From NCBI RefSeq assembly GCF_001039355.2, contig NW_019775681.1:179439-243438 (forward strand): a stretch of 64,000 nt of DNA, given 5' to 3'. Positions 33,801 through 47,021 of the stretch are shown piece after piece. The notes beneath the pieces were generated by a model. That model was not told the origin of the DNA, did not search any database, and saw only the letters and a list, made by a program, of their open reading frames with translations. Source of the DNA: Lingula anatina. Taxonomy: Eukaryota; Brachiopoda; Lingulata; Lingulida; Lingulidae. Both the position numbers and the translations under genes were made by a program. Position 1 is the stretch's first letter, and each line of letters opens with the position of its first letter.

Positions 33801-36800
33801 CCGGTCCATGCACGAACATAGACAGCATATTTTTGTTTGTGGTTAAGGAATCTACCGTCCGGAAGACAATATGAAAAGTAATTCAAGTGGCTAATATCAA
33901 ACCAAGGTTGCTCTACTGTCACGTCAAATATACCGTCTCCGCCGATGGAATCATAAAAACCAGCACTCCACTCAAATCGTTTTATTTTTCTCTCGTTTTT
34001 CTGTATGATCCAATGGCCCGATATGCATTTTGAAGAACTTGTAAAACTGACATCTGACACAATTCCGTCCAGCACGGTAATTTCTTTTCTGATATTTGTA
34101 TTCACATTGTCCAGTGTGCAATTTTGCAAAGCTCCAGATGACACGCATTTCCGACCTACCACCGCGCATGTGCAGTCTGAATTACAGTAATGGATATCGC
34201 AAGAGTGTTTTTCGATGTCCAAAATTCCCGAAGTGTGTGCAGGATTGCTACTAACCACCTTTACTGTAATTCTACCAATGTGACTTCTCAGTCCAGCGCC
34301 ATTTTCTGCCCATAAAGCAAGGAACAACAATTGCCCTGGTATAATACCAACGGTTGTGGTTAGATTAATGTTCTGAAGGTCTCCCATTACGTGTTGCGCT
34401 TTGATAGCTCCACCTGTGACGTCACTGTCACTGTAGGATGTCCCGATGGTAACGTAGTAGGTACTTATCCCTGAATGGGGATCTGTGAATCCAGTCCAAA
34501 CAAGATTCACAGTTGACAATTTGTCTGCTGAAGACCATGACAAAGGTTCATGAAAACCTCCGATGTGAGGTGGAGATGAATCCACCAGAACTGCTTCTGA
34601 AGTTGATGACGTACATAAACCTGCTGCGTTGCAAGCTGTCACCGTCAAAGTGAACACGTCACCATCAGAAAATGTTTGATTCTGAGGCAAACTTAAATGA
34701 ACAAAATCAACATCTCCAAGCTCAACGGGTGGCATGGGAACAGTGCCATCGTGATGAGAATTTATTGTGACAACATGGCTAATCACTGGACTGTTGTCAT
34801 CCGTGAACTTCCACGTACACCTAAGCTGCGACGGATCAAACTGTGTGCTTTTGCGGCTGGAAATTTGAACATCCTGTAATTCAATTGTCGGAGGAGTGAC
34901 AACATTGGGTGGGGTGCTATCAATTATCACGAACTGTGAAGACTTGTTAACGGTTAACCTTGCACCATTTTCTGCCAAAACTGTAGCATAGATACGAGTA
35001 GCTTCTGGAAGCCGAAGATCAGTGCCAATGGCGGATACTGCCGAGTAAACACTGGTCATGTTCTTAATGTCACATATCTGAGGTTCTGTGCCAAGACACC
35101 AGCTGTAGCGTTTTATGCCACTTTCTGCGTCATGGAAACCAAACCATCGCACTGACACTGAAGACCTGTTGGTGTTAGGATATTGGCAAAAATTAGAAAA
35201 CGTTATGACAAAGTGTACCGTCGGTTCTACGCAGGAAAGATTAGTTCAAATTAGAGCATTCAAAAGCAGGAATCACAAAAAAATCCCAGGGTTATTTATA
35301 TTGAATAAGTCAAAACTGGTACCTTTCAGCGAGATAATGTGCATGACTCCCTTCAAACCCAGTTTTGACTATGCCTGCAATCGGTGGTGTGACGTCAGCT
35401 ATCAGGCCATCAGATGTCGCTCTTGAACATAGCCCAACGTTGTTACATGCCTCAACTGTGGCTATGTACTTCACTCCTGGATTCAGGTGATACTGCATGC
35501 TGAATTCTGAAATATATTCTCAAACCGTGACTGCCCTATAAAAATTTCACTGAAGAGTGTTTTTGTATTCACAAGAAACCCGAGACAATTAACTTCTGAT
35601 TTGTTTCTGAGACGTACGTGCAGTTTGAAATGAGATTTTGAAAAAAAAATCTTCATCGAAGGTATGTAACCGTAAACTGTTTTGTAAGGTTAACTAGCCT
35701 TTATATAGTTTATTAAAGAAATTTACCTGTGCAGTTCCCAACCAAAGTAAAAGCTGTTTCTTGGTCTTCTTCTCGGACGGATAGCTTGTAGGACTGAATT
35801 CCAGAATGAGGGTCAATGAACCCGCCCCAGTTAACAGATACGAGATCCAGTCTGTCCTGGTGGTCTATATCTTCCTACATGAACAGTATATAACAACACT
35901 TACAGCACAAGCTGTACCGGTAATTCACACATAATAAGAATGGTTCCTTTCGTATAAAAGGTAACTAACAGCAAAAATAACGTTGTTGGCCTCTTTGCAA
36001 CCCCACATATGAAAATATGTACACTATTTGTTTGGATATTTATTATTTAAAATATAATTTAATACGTAATTTTAATTGACTCAACATCATCTAATGCTGT
36101 GTAATAACTTAACACTATTCTTTTACTAGAAGGACCTTTCATAACGGCCAAATTTAGAACACTATATTTGTGCTTGTCTTTTACTTATATTTTCGCATGG
36201 CTAAATAAGGAGACAAACTATTATAAAGATTGCCTGCCATTTGTATTTATTTAGTAGTTTGTGGTACTACTTCTGGTACTAATATCTGTAGATAAAACTG
36301 GATTAAGAACTGAATGCTACAAAGTTACAATTAAAGAAATATAATAAAACTGACCCGTGGCCCGTCCCTTACAAATCCTGCTGCTGGCGGTGTGGAGTCA
36401 TACAGGAATGGCGGCGCGTAGCACGTCTTGTGCAGGTTTGCTCCATTTGTAACCTACGGCAAGTAATAGAAAAGAATTGGCACACGATTTAAGGGAAAAC
36501 AAGTAGCTGCATCGAATATATTAAAGCAGTATACAATGGAGATTTACAAAAATACCTACGATAATCAAATCAATATCGCACCTGAACTTGAGCATAATAT
36601 ATGTGACCGTCTAGAAGAGGCAGGTCTTCAAGGAAGGCTGCAGTTGACTGATAGGATGTGAAAGCCATGATGTCCTGTTGATGGGGACCTGAGCCTATCG
36701 CCAGTTCAACACGGGAAACGCCACTCTCGTCGTCCTTGATACCATTCCAGTGAACCTGCAATCTTGGACTTCCGGTTAAGGCAGAATGTCTATGGGGAGA

Positions 36801-39800
36801 ACCAACACGGACTGTCCCGCAGTCAGGAGGTGTGGTGTCAACCATTATACCTTTGGAAGTCGCCAAGGAACTCAAGCCAACATAGTCAGTCCCTGAAACA
36901 ATATAAAATTCAGTTGATAAAATATTGCTAGATAAGATAATCAGTCATTCTTTTTTTCTATTTTTATTATTTCAGTTATCCATTATTTCTGTTAATCAGT
37001 CTTAAATATCTATATTGAATACCCATGCCTTTGATCGTGAAATAATGCACCATTCCATTGACGAGGCTTATATTGTTGACAATCACGTGTGTTGATGTCT
37101 CGACGTCCATGTGCCGTACAACGTCTTGCGCATAAGGAGCTGTCCCTAAAGAATAACGCTAATCAATAAATTAAAAAAATTGTTTACATATGAATACGTC
37201 GTACTTATTACTTTTATCAGTCTTTGACAAGATGTAAAATGGCCGCCATCACGACCGAGTAGAGGACAATGGTATCAACATGTTGTAGATAATCATATGG
37301 ATTGGACTAGCTTTTCATTATTCACACTCCGACAGCTGGTTCCAATAAAAATCATACCGATGGCAAAGCTGTAGGACATTATGCCTCCATTAAAAGTGGT
37401 TCCCAATTCATCTCGGTCTACAAATCCTTCCCACGAGAGGGCAACTGTAGTTGAATCCAAGAGGTGTCCATTCATGGAGTTTAGAACAGACACGTGACCT
37501 GCGCTAGGTGGCGTCCTGTCGATATAGAAACCGTTGCTGCACAGGCTGACCTCTGGAAGTGTCTCAGCATGTTTCTCCCGCATGATGACTTCTTCTTTTG
37601 CCAGGCCGCAGACATAGTACTTGAGCCCCTCAAACAGTTCTACATTGTCAAGAATAAAGATGTTCCCGTTTGTTATTGTAAAATAATTACACACTGGCTG
37701 GGCCGCACAGTCATGTGGTATCTCAGGATGTCTGGTGATAAACCAGGATACGTTGGAATGCTGCGAACCAACTAATACAACCCCTAGATCAGATGGATGG
37801 CTTATGAAGTCGACGTCTAGTTTACGAATTTCTTCAAGGATTGGTCCAACATTGGTTGCATGCAGCATGTGCCTATATTTCTTTATGTCATCTTGTCTAA
37901 GTTCAAGGACTGAAGGGACGTCTCTCACTGACAGTAGCTCGAAAGGAGTGGTAAGTATAGATGACAGACCGTTTGTGGCGTATCCTTGAAGAAGCACATA
38001 CAATTGACGTCTATTGGGCAGCCCCAATTCTATAGTTTGACGATCCTAAATACAAATTTACTTTAATATAGTAAATAATTACAGATATATAAATGAAAAC
38101 ATGCCTAGCGGCATGCGTCTTGCACTTTCCTTTTAAATATTCCTAAACTGTATATATAACGTTTAATTTCATGCCAAACTTAAAAACAAGTTCGATCAAA
38201 GGTTTAAAAAATTGAAAATAATATCAATAAGTTATCCATACCTCCACATAAGATGCATTAGACATCTTAACAAACCAGCTGCCATCTGTTTGGGCGTGGT
38301 CAGTGTACGCTGATACTGTCCATCTGTAATGACTGACGGCATAGTTACTGCCAAAGAGGATAAACCGCTCCCATTTTATATCTATTTCTATCCCCAAACC
38401 TTTAGAGGGAGTCTGCTGACTAGAAGCATTCACGCTCAGTAACCCGCCAAAAGGAGCCCTGTGGGAAATTATAACCCCGTCCGAACGAGACTCAGAAAAA
38501 CATTCAGCATGAAAACATCGGCGCACTACAAAAAAGTAGCGGGGACCAACCTGAAGATCGAGGTTAGAAAATGTATATTCAGATTGTAGTCCAGTAATTA
38601 CAAAAGGGGTCACAAATGACATGGCGTCACAGTCTTTTTTGTCATCGGCGCATTCAGCTTGGGCCACGGCACATTCAAAATGGAACAGTGGTTTAGAGAT
38701 CCCTTTATGGAAGTGCCAATGGCCTGATAAAGTACTCAGCGAAGTTTGAACCACAAGATCAACAGCACAATGTGAAATGGCATAGTCATGGATATAAACA
38801 GTCTTGTTTCCGTCATTCCGTATGGCAAACGAAATATTCTTCGCCATAGGGAAAATGGTAACTGCAATTATCTGTCCAAAATCGTTGTCTGGCCAAATTG
38901 CTGTATTCTCAACGCTGTAATCGATCGAGGTAGGGAAGAGTAAATGTGGTGTATCCGACCCGTTCACTGAAAAGTTGAGCCACACGGTATAATATGAGCC
39001 GACATGGTAAGTCAACATATCATGGAGTGCTTGGCTTTCTTCTGCTGCTAATATCAGTGGTAGTTGTGATGTGAATCTAGGCATCCTACATCTTGTACCA
39101 TCATAAACCCTCAGTGGCTTGTACTCTTCAGGGTTGATGATAATGAATCCGTCTGAGGACGCAGATACAGTACCGGCAGATGAGCTCGCAATCACTGTAA
39201 AGAAGAGTTTCGTACCTTGAGGCAGACTGGTTGTGTTCAAACAGAAAACTGTTTCATTCGTGTGTAAAACAACAGGATGAGCCATTATATCTTTTACACC
39301 TGGTCGTCTCCCGAGACCAACAAGGTAATGGACATTGATGTTATGGTGTTCAAAGCCTCGCCAGGCTGCGCATACGGTCTTTGAAACAGGGATAAAGTCT
39401 ATATCTTCCAGTGTGTTGTTGGTGTTGATATCATAGACACGACCTATTGCTGGCTTCATGGCTGTTGGAAGTTGAAAAGAGTTTGAGGCAATGACTCGTG
39501 AAAGGCCAGCCGTGTTCGTGACTCTGACGAAAACTACTAAGTCGATTCCGGATTCGCGTTCATATTCTTGGAGTTTAGACATCCCTAGATTGTCGCAGAA
39601 GTGTGTGGCGTTAGTGCAAGTTCCTTTGGCTATCTGGAAATGTTGTACAGTCTCTTCTGCATTATACGTACCTAGGATTGAAAGGGGGATTACATAAGTA
39701 TTTATGTATTCATAATAAAATCAACCCAATGCATTTACCTTGGTATTAAATGCAGTAATCAGTAGACTACATATCTAATAAGATGCTACCATCTATCGAA

Positions 39801-42800
39801 ACTGATTTCCTGACCATACACAAATTATTTTCACATTTTATATCTGAAAGTAGGTAGACGTGAAAACATACGACCGAAATAAACTCACCAACTGCTATAT
39901 CTATCGCCGCTCTCCCTCCGTCTAGTAATTGATTCTTATTCCAAATCACTACGGCGACGCTGTCAAGAACAACAACGATCGGCTTTCCAACAAAGATGGG
40001 CGGTGATTCGTACAAACGAATGGGTCCTAGTGATGCGATGTCTGATAAGCCTGCTTTGTTTGTTGCTCTGATCACGAGAAAGAACCGTGACGTATCCCCA
40101 AGTCCAGAATGTGTCCGTTTGTAATAGGTGATGTTGTGAGTCGAATGAAAGCCTACAATGTCTGGATTTAAGATATTTCCCTGGTTGGACGATATACCGA
40201 CTTCATACCCATGCATTTGGCTTTCTTTATCATACGCCTCCCAGAGCAAATTAACAGCGTCATTCGGTAAAGCAATTTCGAAAGAGACATTCTGAGTTTC
40301 TTGACACATATTGTTTATTTCTGTATAGTTGAGAATGGTGATAAAAGAGCCCTCCTTTTCAGGAAAGATGGACACGGGAACACCGTGCAAACACCGTTGA
40401 ATACAATCTGGTGTTCTTCCCGAAATATTGGCCTTCGTTAAGTTATGTGAAAGTAGCCAAACTGTATCCCCGTCACATACTACAGTATCGCGAATCCGTC
40501 CATACGGTAATCGAAGATTGTAGATTTCTGGTGGGGATGTGTCTATAACAATGCCATCAGAACAGGCAACTTCTGAAGGTTCCATCGCGTTATTAAATGC
40601 TATGACTGAAAACACGTAATGGCCCGGCTGTGGTGCAAGAAACGAGGCCGACGTCAAAATAGTCAATTTAGTCTCATTTCCGGGTTGGCTTTTCAGAAGT
40701 TGTTCTTTGGAAAGACACTGTGTTGAGATCGCTACCTTATACGTGGCTATTCCACTTTCATGGTCATAGAAACCATGCCAATGCCCGTGTATGGTTAAAT
40801 CAGTTTGAAAATCTCTGTCTTTACCAGATGGACCGTCAAAGACCGTGCCTACCATTGGAGGCGACTCGTCCACGTGCACAACCAATGTTTCGGTGGTCAT
40901 AAGTTTGGCGTTATTCATTACTTCGATAGTAAAATGATACTTGCGATTATGCTGTCCTCTATGTGTCCCCCAATATACAAGAGAGTGAAGTCCGATGGTG
41001 TAGTTGTAGAATTCACATCGGCCGACCGCTGGGCAATAATGGTAGCATGGACCACGGGTCTTACCCTGAAATAAGTCAATTATAATTTAACATCTAAGAC
41101 TGGGTTCCCATCCCTAAGTCGATCTAACAGGATCGGCCCATCTCCACGGAGGTTCTCGCTAAATTGCTTTCAGCTTAAGTGGCTAAGATGTCTGGTACGC
41201 CTGCTAAAGCTGATAAGCGATAGTTCATTACTCCCTATCAGCTTCAGTAGGCGTGACAGACATCTAAGTCACTTAAGTTAATTGCAATTAAGCGAGAATC
41301 CCCTTGGAGATAGTTCGATCCAAAGTTAGTACGATAGTCTCTGGGAATGGTCTCTAAAAAGGCCAGTCTTTATGAAGCGTATGTAAGCGCTTAGATTAGA
41401 GTCAAACACCCAAATCTACAACGAAAACGATGTACAAAACATGTATAGTCCAAAGGCAAATTCTGTACTTAGCCAATTATAGATGAAACCATTCTATCTT
41501 ACCATGTAGGGAGAGACACTCAAGGACCCATTCCCAATGTCGCTGCTGTATTGTTCCTTGCCTAGTTTCCATTTGACATAGTACAACCCGCTTTCTAGAT
41601 CTTTGGCGTCAAACTGGAGTGTCATTTTGGAGAGGTCTGTTCTATTGTGGACAAACAGCTGTTTGTGTCCATCCCTAACCAACCACATGTTTGCGATCTC
41701 TGGTGCCGAGCTGTCAATGTGGACTGTGACATTGTCCACCAACGTATTGTTCAAAACATCTATAGCTTTTATGAAGATGGTGTAACTTTCGCCATCTTTG
41801 GGATTGATCTCTGACAAAATTAATAATTGATTCTGAAAGTTTTGCACGTTTTGAAACGCCGATGCGGGTCTTAGCAAAGGTAGCCGCCGTTGAAATGAGT
41901 ACTGGAAGTTGACAATACCGTGGATATTTACTGTGCCGGTTACGGGTAGATCACCGGTGATTTGATCATACACACCAGATATGTTCACGTTCTTCCTAAT
42001 GGGTCTTAAAAGGTTGTGATGCAATTGATGACTGTTATGAAAATGATCTTCCCATTCTAATTGAATCGGACGGTGGTTGATTTGCCACAAATCATTTGTA
42101 TTTGGATTGGCTGAAGACACTCTAAGGGGTTTGTTTTTGTTAATTTTTACAAGTGAAGAGCTGTCATACAGCACGAAACGTCGCGCTTGCTTCACATTCC
42201 CGGCGATGTCTTTAACGTTCAGCAAGAGAGCGTACAGTTCTGGCTGATCAGGTAGTTCAATGTTAATGTTTTTACTAGTTGTCGTGGTTTTGAGTGTACT
42301 CTCATGCTTTACCATTAGCGTGTTATTGCCGCCGTCAGCAACCTTATAAACCTGGATTTCGTAGTGTTCAATGCCGGACGCCTGATCTTGAAAAGAAGGA
42401 TAGGGATCCGACCAGTTGTCAAATGACAAAGACAGTCGACCATTTCTGGTAATGCGCTCGGGAACGTGCAGAGGCTCCAAAATACATGTCTTTTCGGCCG
42501 AGCAGTGTAATGGAGAAGCCGAGTCAAATCGCATGCACACTTGTTTGCTTTTAGTAGTATCGTTGTAATAAATCCTACTAGAAAGCGCCTTATTGTTCAG
42601 AGCGTCAAATGGGACAAAATAACCCCCTCCCTTTGCTTCAAACTGTGCGCAAAGCCTGGAATATATGAGTTGATGGAGTACTGTAACATTTCATTATTTT
42701 CATTTTCTTAATATAATGCAATTTCCCAATGGATCATCAACATATCTGGTACGCTGTTATGTTTATTCCTTCTACAACACAAGAACAATAATTACATATT

Positions 42801-45800
42801 AATTCATGGGACAATGGTAAAACTGTCTCTGCTATTGTCATGTCAGGTTTGTGAAAATATATACTACACAGGTAGTAATATTGTAAAACAGGTAATCAAG
42901 TGCACCTCCGAGTGTATCCAACATAAAATACTTTAAATAGCGCCCAATCATGCTCTGTCTTAAAACGGATGAAAACCTAACCTTTCTCCATTGCCTAGAT
43001 GAGAACCGTGTAATGAAATTGTCTGCCAGCACGATAGTTGATCACTGATCGGGGATGACCGACTAAAGCTCTGGGAGCATTTCCCAGATGGGAGATTTGA
43101 AATGCTGTGGTTCACAAACGAAACTGGTGCTGAAAAAACAACCAATGAAAACGATATTTTTTCTTGTTTACAATTAATTTCATAGTACAAACCCAGGTAG
43201 AATATCAAGGTACGTATTCATTATTAGCAAGGCAGGGTTGATTTAAATATGGTTTTGTTTAATATTTGCGCGTCTTTGTAAAATCAGTTAGTAACTGTGA
43301 AACAATATCGGAGAACATTACATACATGTGTCATGAAACTAACAAATACCTAATCGAAGGGTTCCTAAGGTAACTGAAGCTGAAGTAATGCCGAAGTGGA
43401 ACTCATGTATCCTTGGGCTATTTTTTGGAATTCCAGTAATTTGGAAATTGAATTCAAATGTATAGCTCAGAGAGACTGGCTGGAAATTTATATAACTGTC
43501 CTGGACGTTTTTACATTCCCCGCCACCTGGTACAGTTGAGTTGGCCATTTGACCATCCTTTGACGTGACCCCAATATTACATGTAGTCAAGTAAGGTTTT
43601 TTGAAATCTGCAACTGAGATTATTGATACTGCTAGTTAAATGGTGATAAAATCACATGGTAGATGAATATTAATTGCATTTATTGATTCCCTACAGGCAT
43701 CAAATGTATTTTGGATAAGAATTACGAAAATACATAAATTATAAAAACATGAGTTACGAACACTACTTAGTGCGGTTATCTCAAAACTCAAATTAAATTG
43801 GTTGTGCCGTCGTTATAAAGTACATATTTAAACAGTTAAGCCATATCCTAACTTACTGTCACACTGTCCGTTCCGATTGGTAAATCCGTCAACACATGTG
43901 CATCCACCTGAATAGAGCCCACCTGCACATTCCCCTGGCCAGCAGTGGTACTGTCTCCAAGAGCAGGTTGCTGTTGACATAAAACGTACAATTGTTTTAT
44001 TTTTTTACCGCAGAGTGTGCAAACATACGTAAGGTTCTAGTATATTATAACTAATTGGAATTGTTACCTCCGCCAAGGAGGTTATGTTTTCACCCCTGTT
44101 TGTTGTCTGTCATCAACATAACTCAAAAAGTTATGGATCGATTTTGATAAAATTTTCAGGAACTGTCAAAAGTGGGCCATAAAACAGATGATTCGTTTTT
44201 GCTGGTGATCCGGATAAATAATCAATCAATAATGAATAATAAAAAAATATCGAAAATTTAGAGGTGAAACGGCATTGGATGGAGACTTTGCTGCCTTGGC
44301 GGAGGTCTGCGCTGTCTTAGTGCTTTTAGTTGATATTGCAATCACCGCCCTTACCTAAACATTGTCTGGTTGTTCCTGCAGGCCAATATACAGAGGTTGT
44401 AATGTTTCTACCTTGGTCTGAACACTTGGCACATCCAGGATCAAATACATTGACGCTTGTACACGACTCCCTAACACAGTGGGGGATTATTGAACAACCT
44501 AAAGCAGAATATATGCAGACTCCAATCAAGGTATATACAATGGTGTAAATTACCACATATGTGAACCCGTTAAGTTATAAAAAACATAAAGAAATACTGT
44601 CTGAAAAAAAACACGATTTTATGTGCCCATTTATGTGCCCAAAAGTCATTTTTGTCATTCAAAAAAAAGGTTATTACATTTTATTAGTTTTTTCACATAT
44701 TTTATACAGATGTATTGAAAATGTATCTAATTCTTAAAAAAAGGTCATCTAAAGTCGAGCTGTTCACTTACTTGCAACGCAAATTGAATTAATATTCCTC
44801 CAGTTGGGACAACATATTTGGATTGTGTAAGACCTTCTTTGCGAAATGCTTCGAGTGTAGTATTCTGGTACATGTCTAAAAACATAACACCAAATTCATA
44901 CATATGGATATCTACAAGTAAGTGCTGAGGCACAAATTCGTTAGTATTACAGAAATTATTTTATCTTCAAAGCATGCACAACAAATTATCTATTGCATGA
45001 CCCCGATTTCTACCTTTTGTTTGAAACTTACAGTTTCTTACGTTAACATTTTTGTAAGCTAGAGGGTTATTTTGAATAATGTTGAACATTTTGAAAATAC
45101 CCCAAGGTCATATTTATATAACTAGATATCCTGTAAATTTACGTATATTTCTCAAATGAGACCTTACGGACGATAGAACCCTTAAATAAAAGAACCTGAT
45201 GTCGTTATTCCCTTCTAAAGCGCCAGGAGGACATTGCAGTGTAAATGAAGCAGAGTTCCTTTACAACAAAGTCATTAAAATTAAAAATGAAATAAAACAT
45301 TGAATCTAACTGCAGGGACGGGTGGGTAGAGGAATGAAATGTGTATGTGTTTTTTTCTCGGTTACGTCCCAGCATATGGCCATCAAGTGCATATGGCCAT
45401 CAAATTAAAGATACACATGTAAGTTTAAGCTACATGTAGCTCCCTCCCTTTTGGTCGCTGTAAACAATGATTTTACAGATATACATGTAGAACCTACATT
45501 TCAAAATGTTTTTTTTTAACCTTGCCATCTATAACATTATTTACTGTGCCCAGTGCAGCGTTGCAACCCCAATCCCACCACCCGCACTTTATGGTTAACG
45601 AAGTTTCAACTCTGCTTGCTGTTGCAGTGACATAGACTTGTGCAATCTGGTATCAATATAATGCTTACTTGTATCTAGTGCAGCTTTTCCAACTCCATAA
45701 CCCGCAGTCGGTATTGTAAGAAACTGACCTCAACCTGCTTGCTACTGTAGAGACATATGCAGTCCGGTACGCCTGACGGGTACAAATTTTCCTGTAATGT

Positions 45801-45813
45801 AGCATGCCACTCC

Positions 45814-45875
<62 letters not shown>

Positions 45876-46012
45876 TATATACCGGTATTGTAAGAAAACC
45901 AATATATTTAAAAACCATATGAAATGTTTCAACAAAAGCGAAAATTTAATACATATACATACAAAAAGTCTTCCGGACGGCTATTGTTTTAATGCGCCCT
46001 TACACACTAGCA

Positions 46013-46052
<40 letters not shown>

Positions 46053-46502
46053 TTTTATTATTATTCAGCTCGTAATGAAACATTTAAGCACTGTTGGCTG
46101 TTTATATGCTGCTTCAAATACTGCTTCTGCTTATGTTGATAATACATGTATATTCATCGAGATGCTGCTTTTGGGGGATTTACATTTCTGTGGGTTTAGT
46201 AGGATAGATACCCTCTATTGGAAAACGAGTTCCATTATTTGTAAGTAATTGCAACACGGTACTGGGCTCTGTATGCGGTCACATGTATACATATAATACA
46301 TTATGAAATTAGATTTAAGATGATTCCAAATGTATAAATATGATAAATCACAAATTTATTAGCCGTCATCTTTTCATGCACACGATCATCTTTTTTCGAT
46401 TTCCAATGGGCAAGGTTGGTGTACTTACCCCGTAAGACTTTCCACGGCACAAACCACTGATATAAACACTGATATACGCAGCAGGACGCTTGATGACACC
46501 AT
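30866..46502 (-). CDS. Giant secreted EMI / EGF-like / fibronectin-III-like repeat protein
   Basis: Nineteen minus-strand exons, all phases agreeing: 46429-46502, 44772-44875, 44355-44498, 43857-43970, 43350-43607, 42982-43129, 41503-42655, 39889-41065, 38242-39671, 37358-38045, 37023-37145, 36582-36892, 36355-36453, 35727-35874, 35323-35506, 33577-35165, 32131-33435, 31405-31929, 30866-31125. The start is ATG at 46502 and the stop is TGA at 30866-30868, giving 3,277 residues. A hydrophobic signal peptide (first 19 or so residues) is followed by an EMI domain (about residues 26-75; C-C-P-N-W-R core) and cysteine-rich EGF-like sequence (to about 146). Next come many beta-sandwich modules marked by D-x-T-P-P (I-D-S-T-P-P, V-D-L-T-P-P, Y-D-S-T-P-P and others, about a dozen) and W-x-G-F-x-D-x-x-S-G-I-x-x-Y. 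These look like fibronectin-III-type repeats. Many N-x-S/T sites are present. No membrane segment is seen near the C-terminus, so secretion is expected. Function unknown; matrix or adhesion is inference. Confidence 0.88.
41101..41358. mobile_element. Palindromic MITE family Z, fullest copy
   Basis: Left end GGTTCCCATCCCTAAGTCGA...CTCCACGGAGGTTCTCGC, right end GCGAGAATCCCCTTGGAGAT...TCTGGGAATGG, clearly inverted copies of each other. About 258 bases. It lies in the gene 2 intron 41066-41502. Confidence 0.85.
44055..44333 (-). mobile_element. Short inverted-end element W, copy 2
   Basis: Reverse-oriented relative of 27360-27684: begins TTACCTCCGCCAAGGAGGTTA and ends GGCGGAGGTCTGCGCTG...TAGTGCTTTTAG. 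It lies within the gene 2 intron between exons 43857-43970 and 44355-44498, very close to the latter. Confidence 0.75.
45815..45872. repeat. (AT)n microsatellite
   Basis: About 58 bases of AT dinucleotide in the first intron of gene 2. The two Tyr-Ile frames through it are artefacts. Confidence 0.97.
46010..46065. repeat. (TAA)n microsatellite
   Basis: TAA trinucleotide run followed by its approximate inverse (TTATTATTATTC), in the first intron of gene 2. Confidence 0.95.
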
Positions 46503-46712
46503 TATGCCTCAATACATATAGGTGTTATGTAGAATACCCAGAGGTATTTGCCCAAAGCTCTAGCAACAGAGAATACACATGAATGTGTGAATGCTGGTAG
46601 ATAATTTACTTTTCTGCAAGATATACCATAATTTGCTATCGCTTATGCACAGCACCTCAGTTGCAAAGTATTCCTATGTTATTATGGTTTTCTTCACAAA
46701 AAATAACATGTT

Positions 46713-46751
<39 letters not shown>

Positions 46752-47021
46752 TGGCATAAGTTATATCAACATCCTTCTTACCAGTTGGGTTTACTTCTAC
46801 AGCAACTGTGGAGTTAACAGGAGAAAAACAACAATCAGTAACCCGATGTCACTTGTCACCATGGTAGAACTGATGATAAAAAGCCACCATCACACAGTTT
46901 GTCTTTAGGAAGGATTGGCGTGACAGCCGCGTAACGACGCCTTCATTCACTACGCAAGAAAAATAGTTCCACGAGCATTTTTGTGCTCTATCACTGTCGG
47001 TAATGCTACATCTCGAACAAG
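46503..47021. promoter_or_regulatory. Divergent intergenic promoter region of genes 2 and 3
   Basis: The start codons of gene 2 (minus, 46502) and gene 3 (plus, 47022) are 519 bases apart, so both 5' untranslated regions and promoters must share this stretch. It holds a 35-base (AT)n run at 46716-46750. No reliable TATA or initiator could be assigned. An ATG at 47003, out of frame with the gene 3 start, could act as an upstream start. Confidence 0.55.
46716..46750. repeat. (AT)n microsatellite in the divergent promoter
   Basis: 35 bases of AT dinucleotide about midway between the start codons of the two divergent genes. Confidence 0.95.

Larger units (their letters stand above)
44355..46502 (-). 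other. Signal peptide and EMI domain exons of gene 2
   Basis: Exon 46429-46502 encodes M-V-S-S-S-V-L-L-R-I-S-V-F-I-S-V-V-C-A-V, a good signal peptide, ending phase 2 at GTAAGT. Exon 44772-44875 continues Y-Y-T-R-S-I-S-Q-R-R-S-Y-T, then I-C-C-P-N-W-R and S-I-C-V-A-S-C, the C-C-x-G/N-W core of EMI domains. Exon 44355-44498 then gives a C-S-I-I-P-H-C...C-A-K-C region typical of sequence following EMI. A longer frame upstream of 44498 is intron read-through: its acceptor is TTCTGCTTTAG. Confidence 0.85.

Noticed and set aside
44499-44556. Hydrophobic frame upstream of exon 44355-44498 looking like a signal peptide
   Set aside because: It has no ATG and contains a TTCTGCTTTAG acceptor. The true signal peptide is in exon 46429-46502, which joins in phase through 44772-44875.
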